Shown here: one piece after another, positions 1 to 7,193 of the stretch
Position numbering within the stretch: the stretch's first letter is position 1
How the letters are laid out: the number at the start of each line of letters is the position of its first letter
NCBI GenBank assembly: GCA_024277475.1
Contig: JAJRVC010000475.1
Coordinates: forward strand, 1-12,473
DNA length: 12,473 nt
Direction: 5' to 3'
Origin: Deltaproteobacteria bacterium
Lineage (GTDB): Bacteria; Desulfobacterota; Desulfobacteria; Desulfobacterales; JAFDCJ01
The notes under the pieces: generated by a model
Databases searched by the model: none
What the model was told of the DNA's origin: nothing
The model's input: the letters and a program-made list of their open reading frames with translations, nothing else
Made by a program: the position numbers and the translations under genes

Positions 1-539
1 GCCGATACCGGTTCGTCGGCAATCACAAGTTTGGGTTCGAGTGCAATGGCGCGTGCGATCCCGATCCGCTGTCGTTGACCCCCTGAAAATTCATGTGGGT
101 ATCGCCGGGCGGCGTCCGGCTCCAATCCAACCATCTCGAGCAGCTGTGCCACCCTTTTGCGTCGTTTCATTCTGTCGCCCATTCGATGGACGACCAGGGG
201 TTCGGCAATAATGTTTCCTATCTTCTGACGGGTATCAAGGGAGGCATAAGAATCCTGAAATATGATTTGCATTTCTCTGCGTTTGGCACGCAGGCTACCG
301 GGACTGAGTTTACCAAGATCAGTACCTTCCAGATAGATTTTTCCGGAGGAGGGCTCTATTAACCGCAGAAGCACCCGGGCCAGGGTGGACTTGCCGCAGC
401 CGGACTCGCCGACAACCCCCAGGGTTTCGCCGTTTTCCAGGGTAAAACTGACATCATCAACAGCATGAACTATTCCCCGACCGCCTTTTAAAGGAAAATG
501 TTTGGTCACATGTTGAACTGTCATCAGATCAGTTTTCAT
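1..539 (-). CDS. dppF: Oligopeptide/dipeptide ABC transporter ATP-binding protein, DppF/OppF type (3' end beyond window)
   Basis: ATPase subunit that, with the DppD-like partner, powers a dipeptide/oligopeptide-type importer at the inner face of the membrane. About 179 N-terminal residues are visible; the gene runs off the left edge just after Walker B. In order I see Walker [10 protein letters not shown] (residues 44-52), the Q-loop FQD (Q95), the ABC signature SGGQRQR (152-158) and Walker B LVIADEP (171-177). The D-loop, H-loop and C-terminal oligo_HPY region are outside the window. The chosen ATG at 537-539 overlaps the end of dppD by 11 nt, implying translational coupling. An in-frame ATG at 522-524 is an alternative, and neither start has a good Shine-Dalgarno sequence. 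Family assignment is secure; dppF rather than oppF is by convention, since substrate cannot be read from the ATPase. Confidence 0.93.
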   Translation of the reverse strand, partial: MKTDLMTVQHVTKHFPLKGGRGIVHAVDDVSFTLENGETLGVVGESGCGKSTLARVLLRLIEPSSGKIYLEGTDLGKLSPGSLRAKRREMQIIFQDSYASLDTRQKIGNIIAEPLVVHRMGDRMKRRKRVAQLLEMVGLEPDAARRYPHEFSGGQRQRIGIARAIALEPKLVIADEPVS

Positions 540-1509
540 GGGGATTCCAGCAGGCTAGATGTGTTTCAGTTCCCCGGCCGTCAAGGCGGGGTTCCGAGCG
601 CCGGCATACATCTTTAACACGGGCACACCGATCCGCAAAGTAGCATCCCGGCGGACGCTGACCGATGCCGGGGACCATGCCCGGGATCGTCGGGAGATAG
701 GTCCGCTTGAGCCCGATCTGCGGAATGGAAGTCATTAAGCCGCGGGTGTACGGGTGCCGCGGGTGGCTGAAAATCTGCTCCACCGGAGCTTTTTCCACAA
801 TTTTTCCGGCATACATCACCACAACATGGTCACAAAATTCGGCCACAACACCCAGATCATGGGTGATCATCAGAATTGACATGTTGAGATCTTTTTGCAG
901 TTTGGCAAGCAAATCAAGAATCTGGGCTTGAATCGTGACGTCGAGTGCCGTGGTCGGTTCATCGGCGATCAGAAGACCCGGCCGGCAGGCAATGGCCATG
1001 GCGATCATTACGCGCTGTCTGAGACCCCCTGAAAGCTGGTGGGGATATTGATCGAGCCTGGATGCCGCAGAGCCGATACCCACCATTTCCAATAACTCAA
1101 TGCATCGCCGGCGGGCCTGGTTGCGCCCTAGCCCGCGGTGGATGCGCAAAACTTCCCCGATTTGAAAACCGATGGAGAAGGTTGGGTTGAGGCTCGTCAT
1201 GGGTTCCTGGAAAATCATACCGATTCGATTTCCCCGAATGGATCTCATTTCGGTATCATTCAGTTCGAGCATATCATCGCCGTTGAAAAAAATACGACCG
1301 GACTCAACCCGGCTGGGCGGAGACGGTAAAAGCCGGATAATCGACATGGCGGTAACACTTTTGCCGCAGCCCGATTCACCGACAAGTCCCAATGTCCGCC
1401 CGTGTTCCACGGAAAAAGAAACATCTTCAATAACTTTTGCCGGACCCTTCTCAGTAGCAAAGCTTACCGAAAGATCACGTACTTTGAGGATCCGTTTTCT
1501 TGTCGACAC
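529..1509 (-). CDS. dppD: Oligopeptide/dipeptide ABC transporter ATP-binding protein, DppD/OppD type
   Basis: Second ATPase of the importer. I chose the GTG at 1507-1509 (326 residues) because an AAGGAG Shine-Dalgarno lies 10 nt upstream. The frame stays open to a TTG at 1542, which would add 11 residues but would place the ribosome site inside the gene. Numbering from the GTG, Walker A GESGCGKS is at 44-51, the Q-loop glutamine at 101, signature LSGGLRQR at 159-166, Walker B LLIADEP at 179-185 and the H-loop His at 217. The C-terminal oligo_HPY region has four cysteines (289, 295, 302, 320; spacing C-x5-C-x6-C-x17-C). This pattern matches the [4Fe-4S]-binding tail known in several DppD/OppD proteins; cluster binding here is inferred. 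It is separated from the amidase gene by a repeat-filled gap and is coupled to dppF downstream. Confidence 0.95.
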   Translation of the reverse strand: MSTRKRILKVRDLSVSFATEKGPAKVIEDVSFSVEHGRTLGLVGESGCGKSVTAMSIIRLLPSPPSRVESGRIFFNGDDMLELNDTEMRSIRGNRIGMIFQEPMTSLNPTFSIGFQIGEVLRIHRGLGRNQARRRCIELLEMVGIGSAASRLDQYPHQLSGGLRQRVMIAMAIACRPGLLIADEPTTALDVTIQAQILDLLAKLQKDLNMSILMITHDLGVVAEFCDHVVVMYAGKIVEKAPVEQIFSHPRHPYTRGLMTSIPQIGLKRTYLPTIPGMVPGIGQRPPGCYFADRCARVKDVCRRSEPRLDGRGTETHLACWNPHEN

Positions 1510-1551
1510 AGCCTGAATTCTCCTTGTTTTTACTAATACCAAGGCTCAGCC

Positions 1552-1740
1552 GTTCAGGGTTCAACGTTCCGGGTTGAAAAGCCCCCAATCAGCTCATATC
1601 AAAGGGATCCTGTCTTCATCGTGTTTATAAAGCCGTTTCACCCATTGGGGTATGGCGGCCGTTCCGGATCTGGATCAGTAGGATAAGCAGTTGCCATCGG
1701 TTTTAGCCTTTGAACCTTGAACCCTGAACCTGGAACCGAT
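1552..1740. repeat. Heptamer-armed inverted repeat element A
   Basis: Non-coding element filling most of the gap between the amidase gene and dppD. The left arm (1552-1579) is four consecutive 7-mers of the type GTTCAGG/GTTCAAC/GTTCCGG. The right arm (1713-1740) is four 7-mers of the complementary type AACCTTG/AACCCTG/AACCTGG, so the arms are inverted relative to each other. An inner inverted repeat CCCCAAT (1583-1589) / ATTGGGG (1644-1650) sits inside. I see no ORF of note. It could be a MITE-like element, a protein-binding array or a structured RNA segment of the operon transcript; the sequence does not decide. Confidence 0.75.
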
Positions 1741-1743
1741 CAG

Positions 1744-1767
1744 TTCAGCTAAAACAGATCAGCTGAA
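1744..1767. other. Small hairpin over the amidase stop codon
   Basis: TTCAGCT (1744-1750) and AGCTGAA (1761-1767) form a perfect 7-bp stem with a 10-nt loop that straddles the amidase stop codon at 1759-1761. On the transcribed strand the U-rich part lies in the loop, not after the stem, so this is not a canonical intrinsic terminator. It may protect the 3' end of an amidase message or be incidental. Confidence 0.35.
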
Positions 1768-2703
1768 AACAGCTCGCGGAAAATAAAACGAAACGATCCA
1801 ATCGGGCGCATCGACAATTTCGCTGATTTTCAGGCTTGCGCACACGCTGCACAGCATATAAGCCTCTGGCCGGGACAAGCCGTGCTTTTCTGAAACCAGG
1901 TCAACCATGTCACTGACTGCAACTTTGGCTGATGCCATTAAATCGGGGCCTATTCCCATGGTGACTTCATATCCCTGCCCGTCAAAATGTCGCGCTATGG
2001 GTCCTGAAGTTGTAAATCTGGGAAAATTAAGTTTCATATTTTTTTCAACGTCCAACTTGACGGTCACTTTCATGGGGCTTTCGATGGCCGTACCGCAGAC
2101 CTCCCCATCGCCCTGGGCTGCGTGGGCGTCGCCCATGGAAAACAACGCTCCGGGCACCTCCACCGGGAGATAGAGCACCGTACCTTCGCTAAGATCGCGG
2201 GTATCCATATTACCGCCTACCCGACTGGGGGGGAGGACCTTGTGCTCGCCTTCCGCTGCTGGTGCGACACCGATCGTACCCGGAAAAGGTTTCAGCGGCA
2301 CCTTCGCTCCCTTAAGATAAGGTGCCGGTGCAAGGGATACAGGATCATATTCCCAGATATATAGAGCCGGCTCCTCGAACTGATCAGCCAGCAGACCAAA
2401 TTCCGGGATCACCGCTGTCCACCCCCAGCCGGATGGTTTAAACGACAGCAGCGTCACCTTTAGCGCATCACCCGGTTCGGCGCCTGCGACGTAAACCGGA
2501 CCGGTAACCGGATTTACCCTTCCCATATCAATATTTTTGACATCTTCCGGGGTGGAGTCAGCCGTGATTTGGCCTCCGCCGGCGTCCACCGCTTCAATTT
2601 CTACAACACTGCCCGGGTCGACTTTTAAGATCGGTTCGATCGAACGATCCCACCTGTAATGGCATTTATCTCCGTGAATCGTATAATCAGGCTTTATTGG
2701 CAT
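1759..2703 (-). CDS. Acetamidase/formamidase family amidohydrolase (FmdA/AmdA)
   Basis: Predicted cytoplasmic amidase of the FmdA_AmdA family, hydrolysing formamide, acetamide or another short amide to ammonia and the carboxylate. The 314 residues are typical for the family. Visible family landmarks are NPVTGPVYVAGAEPGD (64-79), GGNMDTR (163-169), the glycine/acid-rich core SMGDAHAAQGDGEVCGTAIE (189-208) and a C-terminal block resembling the conserved 'LxISxxVD' segment (LKISEIVD, 291-298). The ATG at 2703 is preceded by AAAGGA with 9-nt spacing. No signal peptide is present. It sits between the binding-protein gene and the ATPase genes of the importer, an unusual position that suggests its substrate is the imported compound or derived from it. 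The exact amide cannot be assigned. Confidence 0.9.
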   Translation of the reverse strand: MPIKPDYTIHGDKCHYRWDRSIEPILKVDPGSVVEIEAVDAGGGQITADSTPEDVKNIDMGRVNPVTGPVYVAGAEPGDALKVTLLSFKPSGWGWTAVIPEFGLLADQFEEPALYIWEYDPVSLAPAPYLKGAKVPLKPFPGTIGVAPAAEGEHKVLPPSRVGGNMDTRDLSEGTVLYLPVEVPGALFSMGDAHAAQGDGEVCGTAIESPMKVTVKLDVEKNMKLNFPRFTTSGPIARHFDGQGYEVTMGIGPDLMASAKVAVSDMVDLVSEKHGLSRPEAYMLCSVCASLKISEIVDAPDWIVSFYFPRAVFS

Positions 2704-2740
2704 GAGTTACTGTCCTTTCTCGTAAATTTCGGATAAAGCT

Positions 2741-2796
2741 GTATCCACTTCGTAGTCAAACAATAAATATGTGCGCAAGGTCAGCGAAGTGGATAC
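2741..2796. repeat. Perfect 12-bp inverted repeat between SBP and amidase genes
   Basis: GTATCCACTTCG (2741-2752) is exactly mirrored by CGAAGTGGATAC (2785-2796) across a 32-nt spacer. It lies in the 193-bp gap downstream of the binding-protein gene and upstream of the amidase ribosome site. No U-run follows on the transcribed strand, so it is not a standard intrinsic terminator. Possible roles are an mRNA-stabilising stem that favours high binding-protein expression, or an operator. A weaker alternative stem CGAAG (2785-2789) / CTTCG (2801-2805) shares one arm. Confidence 0.7.
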
Positions 2797-2896
2797 CCCG
2801 CTTCGAGTATTAAAAAGGTGCATTCATACAGCCGGATATCTTGGGTGATGGCTGAATAAACAAATTAAATTTTAGTGCATTTTCTTATCGGTTATT

Positions 2897-4525
2897 TTAT
2901 TGTGCATCTTTGGCATAGACATATTCATAGTGGACCGGGATGTGAACGGGGTCGACGAAAATTTCATCCGGACCACCGAGACGGGCCGCACGCATGGTAA
3001 ACCGCTGTTCATTGAAAACAGGAGCCCAGGGTGCATCTTCCATCAGTTTGATAAAGATAGAACGCCACAGCTCCTCACGCTCAGCTGCTTTGGCAGGATC
3101 ACTCATGGCATCGGCCTCAGCCGCCAGCCTGTCGAGATCTTTATTGCAATACCAGGCCCAGTTCCATCCGCCTTTAACGGCGCCGCCACAGCCCAGGATC
3201 GGGCCATAAAAGTTAGAAGGATCCGGGAAATCAGCGATCCAGGCCATCCCGCCGGACCAGATCATCGGTGCCTGATCCTCCTCGCCACCCGCTGCGATCA
3301 CGGTTGATTGGGCCAGTGTTTTAATTTCGGCCTTGATGCCGATTTCAGCAAGGTCTCGCTGGATCGCCTGGGCAATGCGTGGATTTGGGTCCGTGTTGTT
3401 GGCATACAGTTCCGTGGTGACGCCATTGGCATAACCGGCTTCAGCCATCAGTGCTTTGGCTTTTACTGGATCAAAAGGATAACCCTTATAATTTTTGTCA
3501 TAACCGGGCATCGCCGGCGGTAAAGGCTGGTTGGCAGGGACAGCGCGGTTATTGATAATTTTGCATATACGTTGTTTGTTAATGGCCATATTGACCGCCT
3601 GACGGACTTTGACATCGTCAAAAGGCTTCATGCGAACGTTCATCGAAACGTAGCCGGTGTGCAACTGGCCGCCTTCAATAATCAAGTCAGCATTTTTAGG
3701 ATCGTTTTTTACCTGAAGAAATCGCGCCGGCGGGATGCCGTCGCCCAGGATGTCGACTTCACCTCTTTGCAATCGTAGTAAGGCGACGGTGGGTTCCTGC
3801 CCCACTTCAAAAACAATCTTGTCGAGACGGGGTAGACCGGGCTTATAGTAGTCGGCATTACGCTCATACACGACGCGTTGTCCCAGTTTCCATTCTTTCA
3901 TTACAAAAGCACCGGTTCCGACCGGGTGTTTACCGAAATCCTGTCCGTATTTTTCAACTTCTTCCCTGGGTACGGCAAATGCAAAATTGATCGCCATTAC
4001 ATGCAGGAAGGTAGCATCGGGCCGCGATAATTCAATTCGCAGCGTATAGGGATCGACGACCGTAATGCCGCTTAATTCAGTTGCCTTGCCCGCCGCCATT
4101 TCGTCAAACCCCTTAATGGTCCAGAAAAAACCCTGTCCCGGGCTTTGGGTCTTGGGATTTACGGCCCTTTCGATGGAGTATTTCATGTCTTCGGCCGTAA
4201 ACTTGCGGCCATTATGGAATTTTACATCTTTGCGCAATTTAAATGTATAAACTTTCCCGTCAGGGGAAATCGTAAAGCTTTCCGCCAGGTCGGGCTCGAG
4301 ATTGTAGGTGCCGGCCTCGTAATCCATCAGGCCGTTAAACAGCGCCTTGATCATTGACCAGTTTTGCCAGTCGTAACCAATCGCCGGATCCAGCGTGCTG
4401 ATGTCATCTTTATACGTGACCGTCATCGCCCCGCCCTGTTCGATCTGAGCGGCTGTTGCCGCCGTAAAAGCCCCCAGAGCCATTGATAGACAAACAACTA
4501 TAATAACCATTAATACCTTTTTCAT
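2897..4525 (-). CDS. Periplasmic substrate-binding protein of dipeptide/oligopeptide ABC importer (SBP_bac_5)
   Basis: Extracytoplasmic receptor that captures the substrate and delivers it to the DppB/DppC channel. I chose the ATG at 4523-4525 (542 residues). The AAGGAGG at 4535-4541 directly abuts the upstream ATG at 4532-4534, too close to serve it, but lies 9 nt before this one. A Sec signal peptide is clear: lysines, a hydrophobic stretch to about residue 20, then an Ala-rich ATA-A cleavage region near residue 26. There is no lipobox cysteine at the cleavage site, so a soluble periplasmic protein is likely and the host is probably diderm. The SBP_bac_5 signature spans residues 93-120 (YTFKLRKDVKFHNG, then TAEDMKYSIER). 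The second conserved block, FDDVKVRQAVNMAINKQRI, is mid-protein. Length is typical. Substrate could be peptides, but this family also binds nickel chelates, opines and other solutes. Confidence 0.95.
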   Translation of the reverse strand: MKKVLMVIIVVCLSMALGAFTAATAAQIEQGGAMTVTYKDDISTLDPAIGYDWQNWSMIKALFNGLMDYEAGTYNLEPDLAESFTISPDGKVYTFKLRKDVKFHNGRKFTAEDMKYSIERAVNPKTQSPGQGFFWTIKGFDEMAAGKATELSGITVVDPYTLRIELSRPDATFLHVMAINFAFAVPREEVEKYGQDFGKHPVGTGAFVMKEWKLGQRVVYERNADYYKPGLPRLDKIVFEVGQEPTVALLRLQRGEVDILGDGIPPARFLQVKNDPKNADLIIEGGQLHTGYVSMNVRMKPFDDVKVRQAVNMAINKQRICKIINNRAVPANQPLPPAMPGYDKNYKGYPFDPVKAKALMAEAGYANGVTTELYANNTDPNPRIAQAIQRDLAEIGIKAEIKTLAQSTVIAAGGEEDQAPMIWSGGMAWIADFPDPSNFYGPILGCGGAVKGGWNWAWYCNKDLDRLAAEADAMSDPAKAAEREELWRSIFIKLMEDAPWAPVFNEQRFTMRAARLGGPDEIFVDPVHIPVHYEYVYAKDAQ

Positions 4526-4534
4526 TTTCTTCAT

Positions 4535-4541
4535 CCTCCTT
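4535..4541 (-). promoter_or_regulatory. Strong ribosome binding site deciding the SBP start
   Basis: The complement reads AAGGAGG, a near-perfect Shine-Dalgarno sequence. It touches the first in-frame ATG (4532-4534) but is 9 nt from the second (4523-4525), which is why the shorter protein is preferred. Confidence 0.8.
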
Positions 4542-4650
4542 TTTTGGGTGTTAGTTTTACTTAAAAAATTGGTTAATACTCACGGACTCCTAATTTACCG
4601 TTTCCCCCGGCCGCCGAACGGCCTGTCTGATCGAAAAAGAAATTTCACAA
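4542..4650. other. Gap upstream of the binding-protein gene: one small hairpin, otherwise nothing recognised
   Basis: With the elements at 4651-4926 this completes the ~400-bp gene-free stretch between dppB and the binding-protein gene. A GC-rich hairpin GGCCG (4609-4613) / CGGCC (4619-4623) with a 5-nt loop is present. It is followed on the transcribed strand by AT-rich sequence that could hold a promoter for a separate binding-protein transcript. I found no convincing -35/-10 pair and no ORF. Confidence 0.4.
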
Positions 4651-4879
4651 TGGCCACAGACTCACACAGAAAAACACAGACATAGCAAAAAGTTCATTAA
4701 TCCTAAACCATTCCGATCCATTGTGCGAAGGCGTAACTGAATGCAAATGCGGTTTCATCGTAATTAACAACACCCCCTATCGCTAATATATCTTGAGCCG
4801 ACCGCATATCAACGTCACCATACAAAAACCAAGTAAAAAATAGGGAGTGTCTGTGTTTTTCTGTGTGATTCTGTGGCTA
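4651..4879. repeat. MITE-like element C with 32-bp terminal inverted repeats of 10-bp period
   Basis: A 229-bp non-coding element in the dppB-SBP gap. The left end (4651-4682) and right end (4848-4879) are inverted copies matching at 30 of 32 positions. Each arm contains CACAGA three times at exactly 10-bp steps (left arm: 4655, 4665, 4675), about one helical turn. The 4-bp word ACAA lies directly outside both ends (4647-4650 and 4880-4883), as a target-site duplication would. The ~165-bp interior has no recognisable gene. It resembles a non-autonomous mobile element, or a regularly phased protein-binding site; no transposase is nearby. Confidence 0.8.
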
Positions 4880-4882
4880 ACA

Positions 4883-4917
4883 AACCGTGAACCTCTGAAC
4901 CCTCAACCCCTGAACGG
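4883..4917. repeat. Heptamer array next to element C
   Basis: About five near-heptameric units of the AACCGTG/AACCTCT/AACCCTC/AACCCCT type, related to the arms of the elements at 1552-1740 and 6770-6972. Only one arm is seen here; I found no inverted partner across the gap. It ends about 10 bp from the dppB stop codon. Confidence 0.6.
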
Positions 4918-4926
4918 TCACGATAG

Positions 4927-5847
4927 TCACCGCAAGTAAACCCGTGGATCGATGAACGGCATAACCAGGTCGGCCAGCAGATTTCCGAGCACAATGCCGA
5001 CGGCCGCTACCAGCGTGACTCCCATGATGATCGGAATGTCCACCATCTGGATGGCCTGCCATGCCATTTGTCCGATACCGGGCCAACCATAAACCGATTC
5101 CACCACCACCGCTCCGGCCATAAAGATACCGATATCGAGTCCGATCATGGCGATTACGGGGAGGATGGCGTTTCGCAGGGCGTGCACCAATACCACCGTC
5201 CGTTCGGTGAGGCCTTTTGATCGTGCTGTGCGAATGAAGTCCTGGCGTAATACATCAACCATGCTTGAACGCATCATGCGGGAGTACCAGCCACCTCCGG
5301 AAATACCCAATGTCAACGCCGGCAGAACTAAGTGCCCAAGCGTTCCATAGCCCCCAAGGGGGAAAATCGGCAGCATATAAGCAAATAGATACAACAGCAA
5401 AAGACCGAGAACAAACTGCGGCACGGATACCCCTGCAAAGGATATCGCCATAATCCAATTGTCCGCTGATTTCCCTCGTCTAGTTGCTGCAAAAATTCCG
5501 GCAGGCAAACCAATCAGGAGTTCGAAAAATATGGTTCCGACCATGAGCAAAAGCGTTGCCGGGAGTCTGCTCCATATCAATTCACTGACCTGGGTCTTTT
5601 GGCGATAGGATCGGCCCAGATCTCCCCGCACCAGGCGACTGATGTATTTTATGTATTGTACGGGCAACGGCTTATCGAGCCCGAGTTCCTTACGGATTGA
5701 CTCCACCGTGGCCTTGGTGGCGCTTCTGCCCGCGATCATCCTCACGGGGTCGGCAGGCATGAGAAATGACAGACAAAATGTTATCAGGGTTACACCAAAT
5801 AAAATGAGGATGGATTGGCTGAGTCTTTTCACAAGGAAAAAAAACAT
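4927..5847 (-). CDS. dppB: Dipeptide/oligopeptide ABC transporter permease, DppB type
   Basis: Inner-membrane channel subunit of the importer, pairing with DppC. With the ATG at 5845-5847 it has 306 residues, normal for DppB. An in-frame TTG one codon upstream (5848-5850) is possible, but the ATG fits the TGATG junction with dppC. Hydropathy by eye gives six membrane segments, roughly 10-30, 97-120, 132-158, 170-188, 228-250 and 275-298. The cytoplasmic EAA loop that contacts the ATPase is DFIRTARSKGL (about 203-213), followed by HALRNAILPVI. The N-terminal LSFLMPADP resembles the family's FxxxxLxPGDP motif. It follows dppC with 1-nt overlap; a ~400-bp repeat-rich gap separates it from the binding-protein gene. 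Confidence 0.95.
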   Translation of the reverse strand: MFFFLVKRLSQSILILFGVTLITFCLSFLMPADPVRMIAGRSATKATVESIRKELGLDKPLPVQYIKYISRLVRGDLGRSYRQKTQVSELIWSRLPATLLLMVGTIFFELLIGLPAGIFAATRRGKSADNWIMAISFAGVSVPQFVLGLLLLYLFAYMLPIFPLGGYGTLGHLVLPALTLGISGGGWYSRMMRSSMVDVLRQDFIRTARSKGLTERTVVLVHALRNAILPVIAMIGLDIGIFMAGAVVVESVYGWPGIGQMAWQAIQMVDIPIIMGVTLVAAVGIVLGNLLADLVMPFIDPRVYLR

Positions 5848-6698
5848 CAATCCCGTCCCCTTTGCGTGGGATCCAGCACATCTCTCAAAGCGTCACCCAC
5901 CAGATTAAATGATAGCGAGAGAAGCATTATCGCCGCTCCCGGGAAAAAAACGAGCCAGGGAGCATCCAGAAAGTAAGATTGGCTTTCGTAGATAATCCCG
6001 CCCCATGAAGGCGTTGGCGGTCTCACGCCGACACCTAGAAATGACAGGGTGGCTTCGAGCAAGACCGTCGTGGCAATACCCAGAGTGCCCCAAACGAGCA
6101 GAGTCGGCCAGAGATGGGGTACAATGTGAATAATCAGGATTCTGGGCCAGTTGGCACCTACGGCACGGACAGCTTCGATGTATTCCTGGGCGGTGAGCGC
6201 CATGGTCTGGCTGTAAATCACCCGTGCGATTTGAACCCAGTTCACCAGTGCAATCACCAGCGCAACGATCCACAGACTGGGTTTAAAGATAGCTGCTAGA
6301 GCGATGGCCAGTAAAAGCGCCGGGAAGGCCATCATGAGATCCGTAAACCGCATGATAATCGTGCCGATAAATCCCTGGGCGTAGCCTGCCAGGATGCCTA
6401 GAAATGCGCCGATAAATATTGCCGCGCCGTTGGCGGCAATGCCGATGATCAAAGAGGTTCGGGCACCAAAAAGAAGCCTCGAGAAAAGACTGCGGCCCAG
6501 AAGGTCGGTGCCGAGCCAGAATGTTTTATTGGGAGCAAGCGGTGCCCCTTCCAGCGTCAACCCGTCGAAAAACTGTTTGTCGGGAGGGTTGGGGGCAATG
6601 AACGGCGCGAAGATCGCAGCCACGGAAAATGCCACGATCATCAGCAGACCGAAAATTGCCAGTTTGTTCTTTAGAAATTGTTTCAGCGCGTATGGCAT
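5847..6698 (-). CDS. dppC: Dipeptide/oligopeptide ABC transporter permease, DppC type
   Basis: Second channel subunit, 283 residues, typical DppC length. The N-terminal OppC-type helix (about 11-35) is followed by the hallmark GTDLLGRSLFSRLLFGARTS (63-82). Five further hydrophobic segments follow, with the EAA loop around 172-183 (EYIEAVRAVGAN) leading into PRILIIHIVPHLWP. The ATG at 6696-6698 has no good Shine-Dalgarno sequence, so the start is the least certain part. It is the first transporter gene of the cluster, downstream of a 536-bp repeat-containing gap. Here dppC precedes dppB, the reverse of the common B-C order, and the stop codon is shared with the dppB start as TGATG. Confidence 0.94.
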   Translation of the reverse strand: MPYALKQFLKNKLAIFGLLMIVAFSVAAIFAPFIAPNPPDKQFFDGLTLEGAPLAPNKTFWLGTDLLGRSLFSRLLFGARTSLIIGIAANGAAIFIGAFLGILAGYAQGFIGTIIMRFTDLMMAFPALLLAIALAAIFKPSLWIVALVIALVNWVQIARVIYSQTMALTAQEYIEAVRAVGANWPRILIIHIVPHLWPTLLVWGTLGIATTVLLEATLSFLGVGVRPPTPSWGGIIYESQSYFLDAPWLVFFPGAAIMLLSLSFNLVGDALRDVLDPTQRGRD

Positions 6699-6769
6699 TT
6701 AACGAGCAATCGACCAAGAAATATTATTTAATTAAAAAAATAGCCGATCAATATTTCCTAAGATGATCG
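6699..6769. other. AT-rich leader upstream of dppC, nothing recognised
   Basis: AT-rich sequence between dppC and element B. It could hold a minus-strand promoter for the transporter genes, but I see no convincing -35/-10 pair. It begins the 536-bp gene-free gap to 7235. Confidence 0.3.
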
Positions 6770-6972
6770 GTTCCAGGTTCAGGGTTCCGGGTTCAGAGGT
6801 TGTAAAACCCTGACATTGCTAAGGTCGGTGCCGAGTATGTTTCAGAACGATTCCCGGATTGGCCTCTTACACCCTTTGGGAGCAACAGCCTTGCTGCCCC
6901 TATAGAGGCGAAATCCCTTTGGGATACGCTGGTTAGGGCCCATCAACCGGGAACCCTGAACGTTGAACCGCT
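6770..6972. repeat. Heptamer-armed inverted repeat element B
   Basis: Same design as the element at 1552-1740. The left arm (6770-6797) has 7-mers GTTCCAG/GTTCAGG/GTTCCGG/GTTCAGA; the right arm (6945-6972) has AACCGGG/AACCCTG/AACGTTG/AACCGCT, inverted relative to the left. The interior differs from element A and is rich in secondary structure. An outer stem GCCTCT (6862-6867) / AGAGGC (6904-6909) encloses an imperfect GGGAGCA/TGCTGCCC hairpin, followed by the perfect palindrome ATCCCTTTGGGAT (6913-6925). No substantial ORF is present. The outermost 24 nt of the left arm (6764-6787) are identical, in inverted orientation, to 1719-1742. Confidence 0.75.
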
Positions 6973-7032
6973 CAACCTATGCATTTATATCCGAATGACA
7001 TTCCAGTTGTATGTCAGTGAACATATAATGAA

Positions 7033-7098
7033 ATGGCCGTCGGCTGTCAAGGAGGAATAATGAAAGAATCCTGGCTGGGTGCTTTCAAGTATAAATGA
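7033..7098 (+). pseudogene. Tiny ORF, possible antitoxin 3' remnant
   Basis: Plus-strand, in-frame stretch ending in a TGA at 7096-7098. An internal ATG at 7060-7062 has a perfect AAGGAGG 4 nt upstream, giving only 12 residues (MKESWLGAFKYK). The TATAAT at 7024-7029 is a good -10 but lacks a clear -35. Its stop overlaps the next mini-ORF's start as ATGA, the arrangement usual in toxin-antitoxin operons. I read it as the tail of a degraded antitoxin gene. The family is not recognisable, and a functional micropeptide cannot be excluded. Confidence 0.3.
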
Positions 7099-7193
7099 AT
7101 AGGCAGGTGATAAAATTTCTTTATCAAGACCCGGCCGATCGGTTCATTGCCGCACCCGCAGTTGCTAATGAACAATTGCATCCAGAAGGATAG
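7095..7193 (+). pseudogene. PIN-domain (VapC-like) toxin remnant
   Basis: A 32-codon plus-strand ORF whose translation includes YQDPADRFIAAPAVANEQLH. The string DPADRFIAA matches the conserved C-terminal part of VapC-type PIN ribonucleases (usually DPADRxIxATA), where the aspartates contribute to the metal site. Everything N-terminal to this is missing. After the TAG at 7191-7193 the same frame reads KLGILTLDDV before another stop, consistent with a decayed family C-terminus. A whole PIN protein is about 130 residues, so this is a fragment. It lies between the amidohydrolase gene and element B, on the opposite strand to the operon. The call rests on one short motif. Confidence 0.5.

Noticed and set aside
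1172..1516. 114-codon plus-strand open frame
   Set aside because: It is antisense to dppD over the Walker A region; a shadow of the coding strand.
1552..1740. CRISPR array from the tandem repeats
   Set aside because: The units are only 7 bp, contiguous, degenerate and inverted between arms. There are no spacers and no cas genes.
2741..2796. Intrinsic terminator after the binding-protein gene
   Set aside because: The stem is perfect, but the loop is 32 nt and no U-run follows on the transcribed strand.
2900..3307. 135-codon plus-strand open frame
   Set aside because: It is antisense to the well-supported substrate-binding protein gene and shows no domain features.
5905..6273. 122-codon minus-strand open frame inside dppC
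   Set aside because: It is in another frame of the same strand as dppC, which has the expected membrane segments and EAA loop.
7008..7029. Full sigma70 promoter for the plus-strand mini-ORFs
   Set aside because: TATAAT at 7024-7029 is perfect, but TTGTAT at 7008-7013 is only 10 bp away and nothing suitable lies at 16-18 bp.
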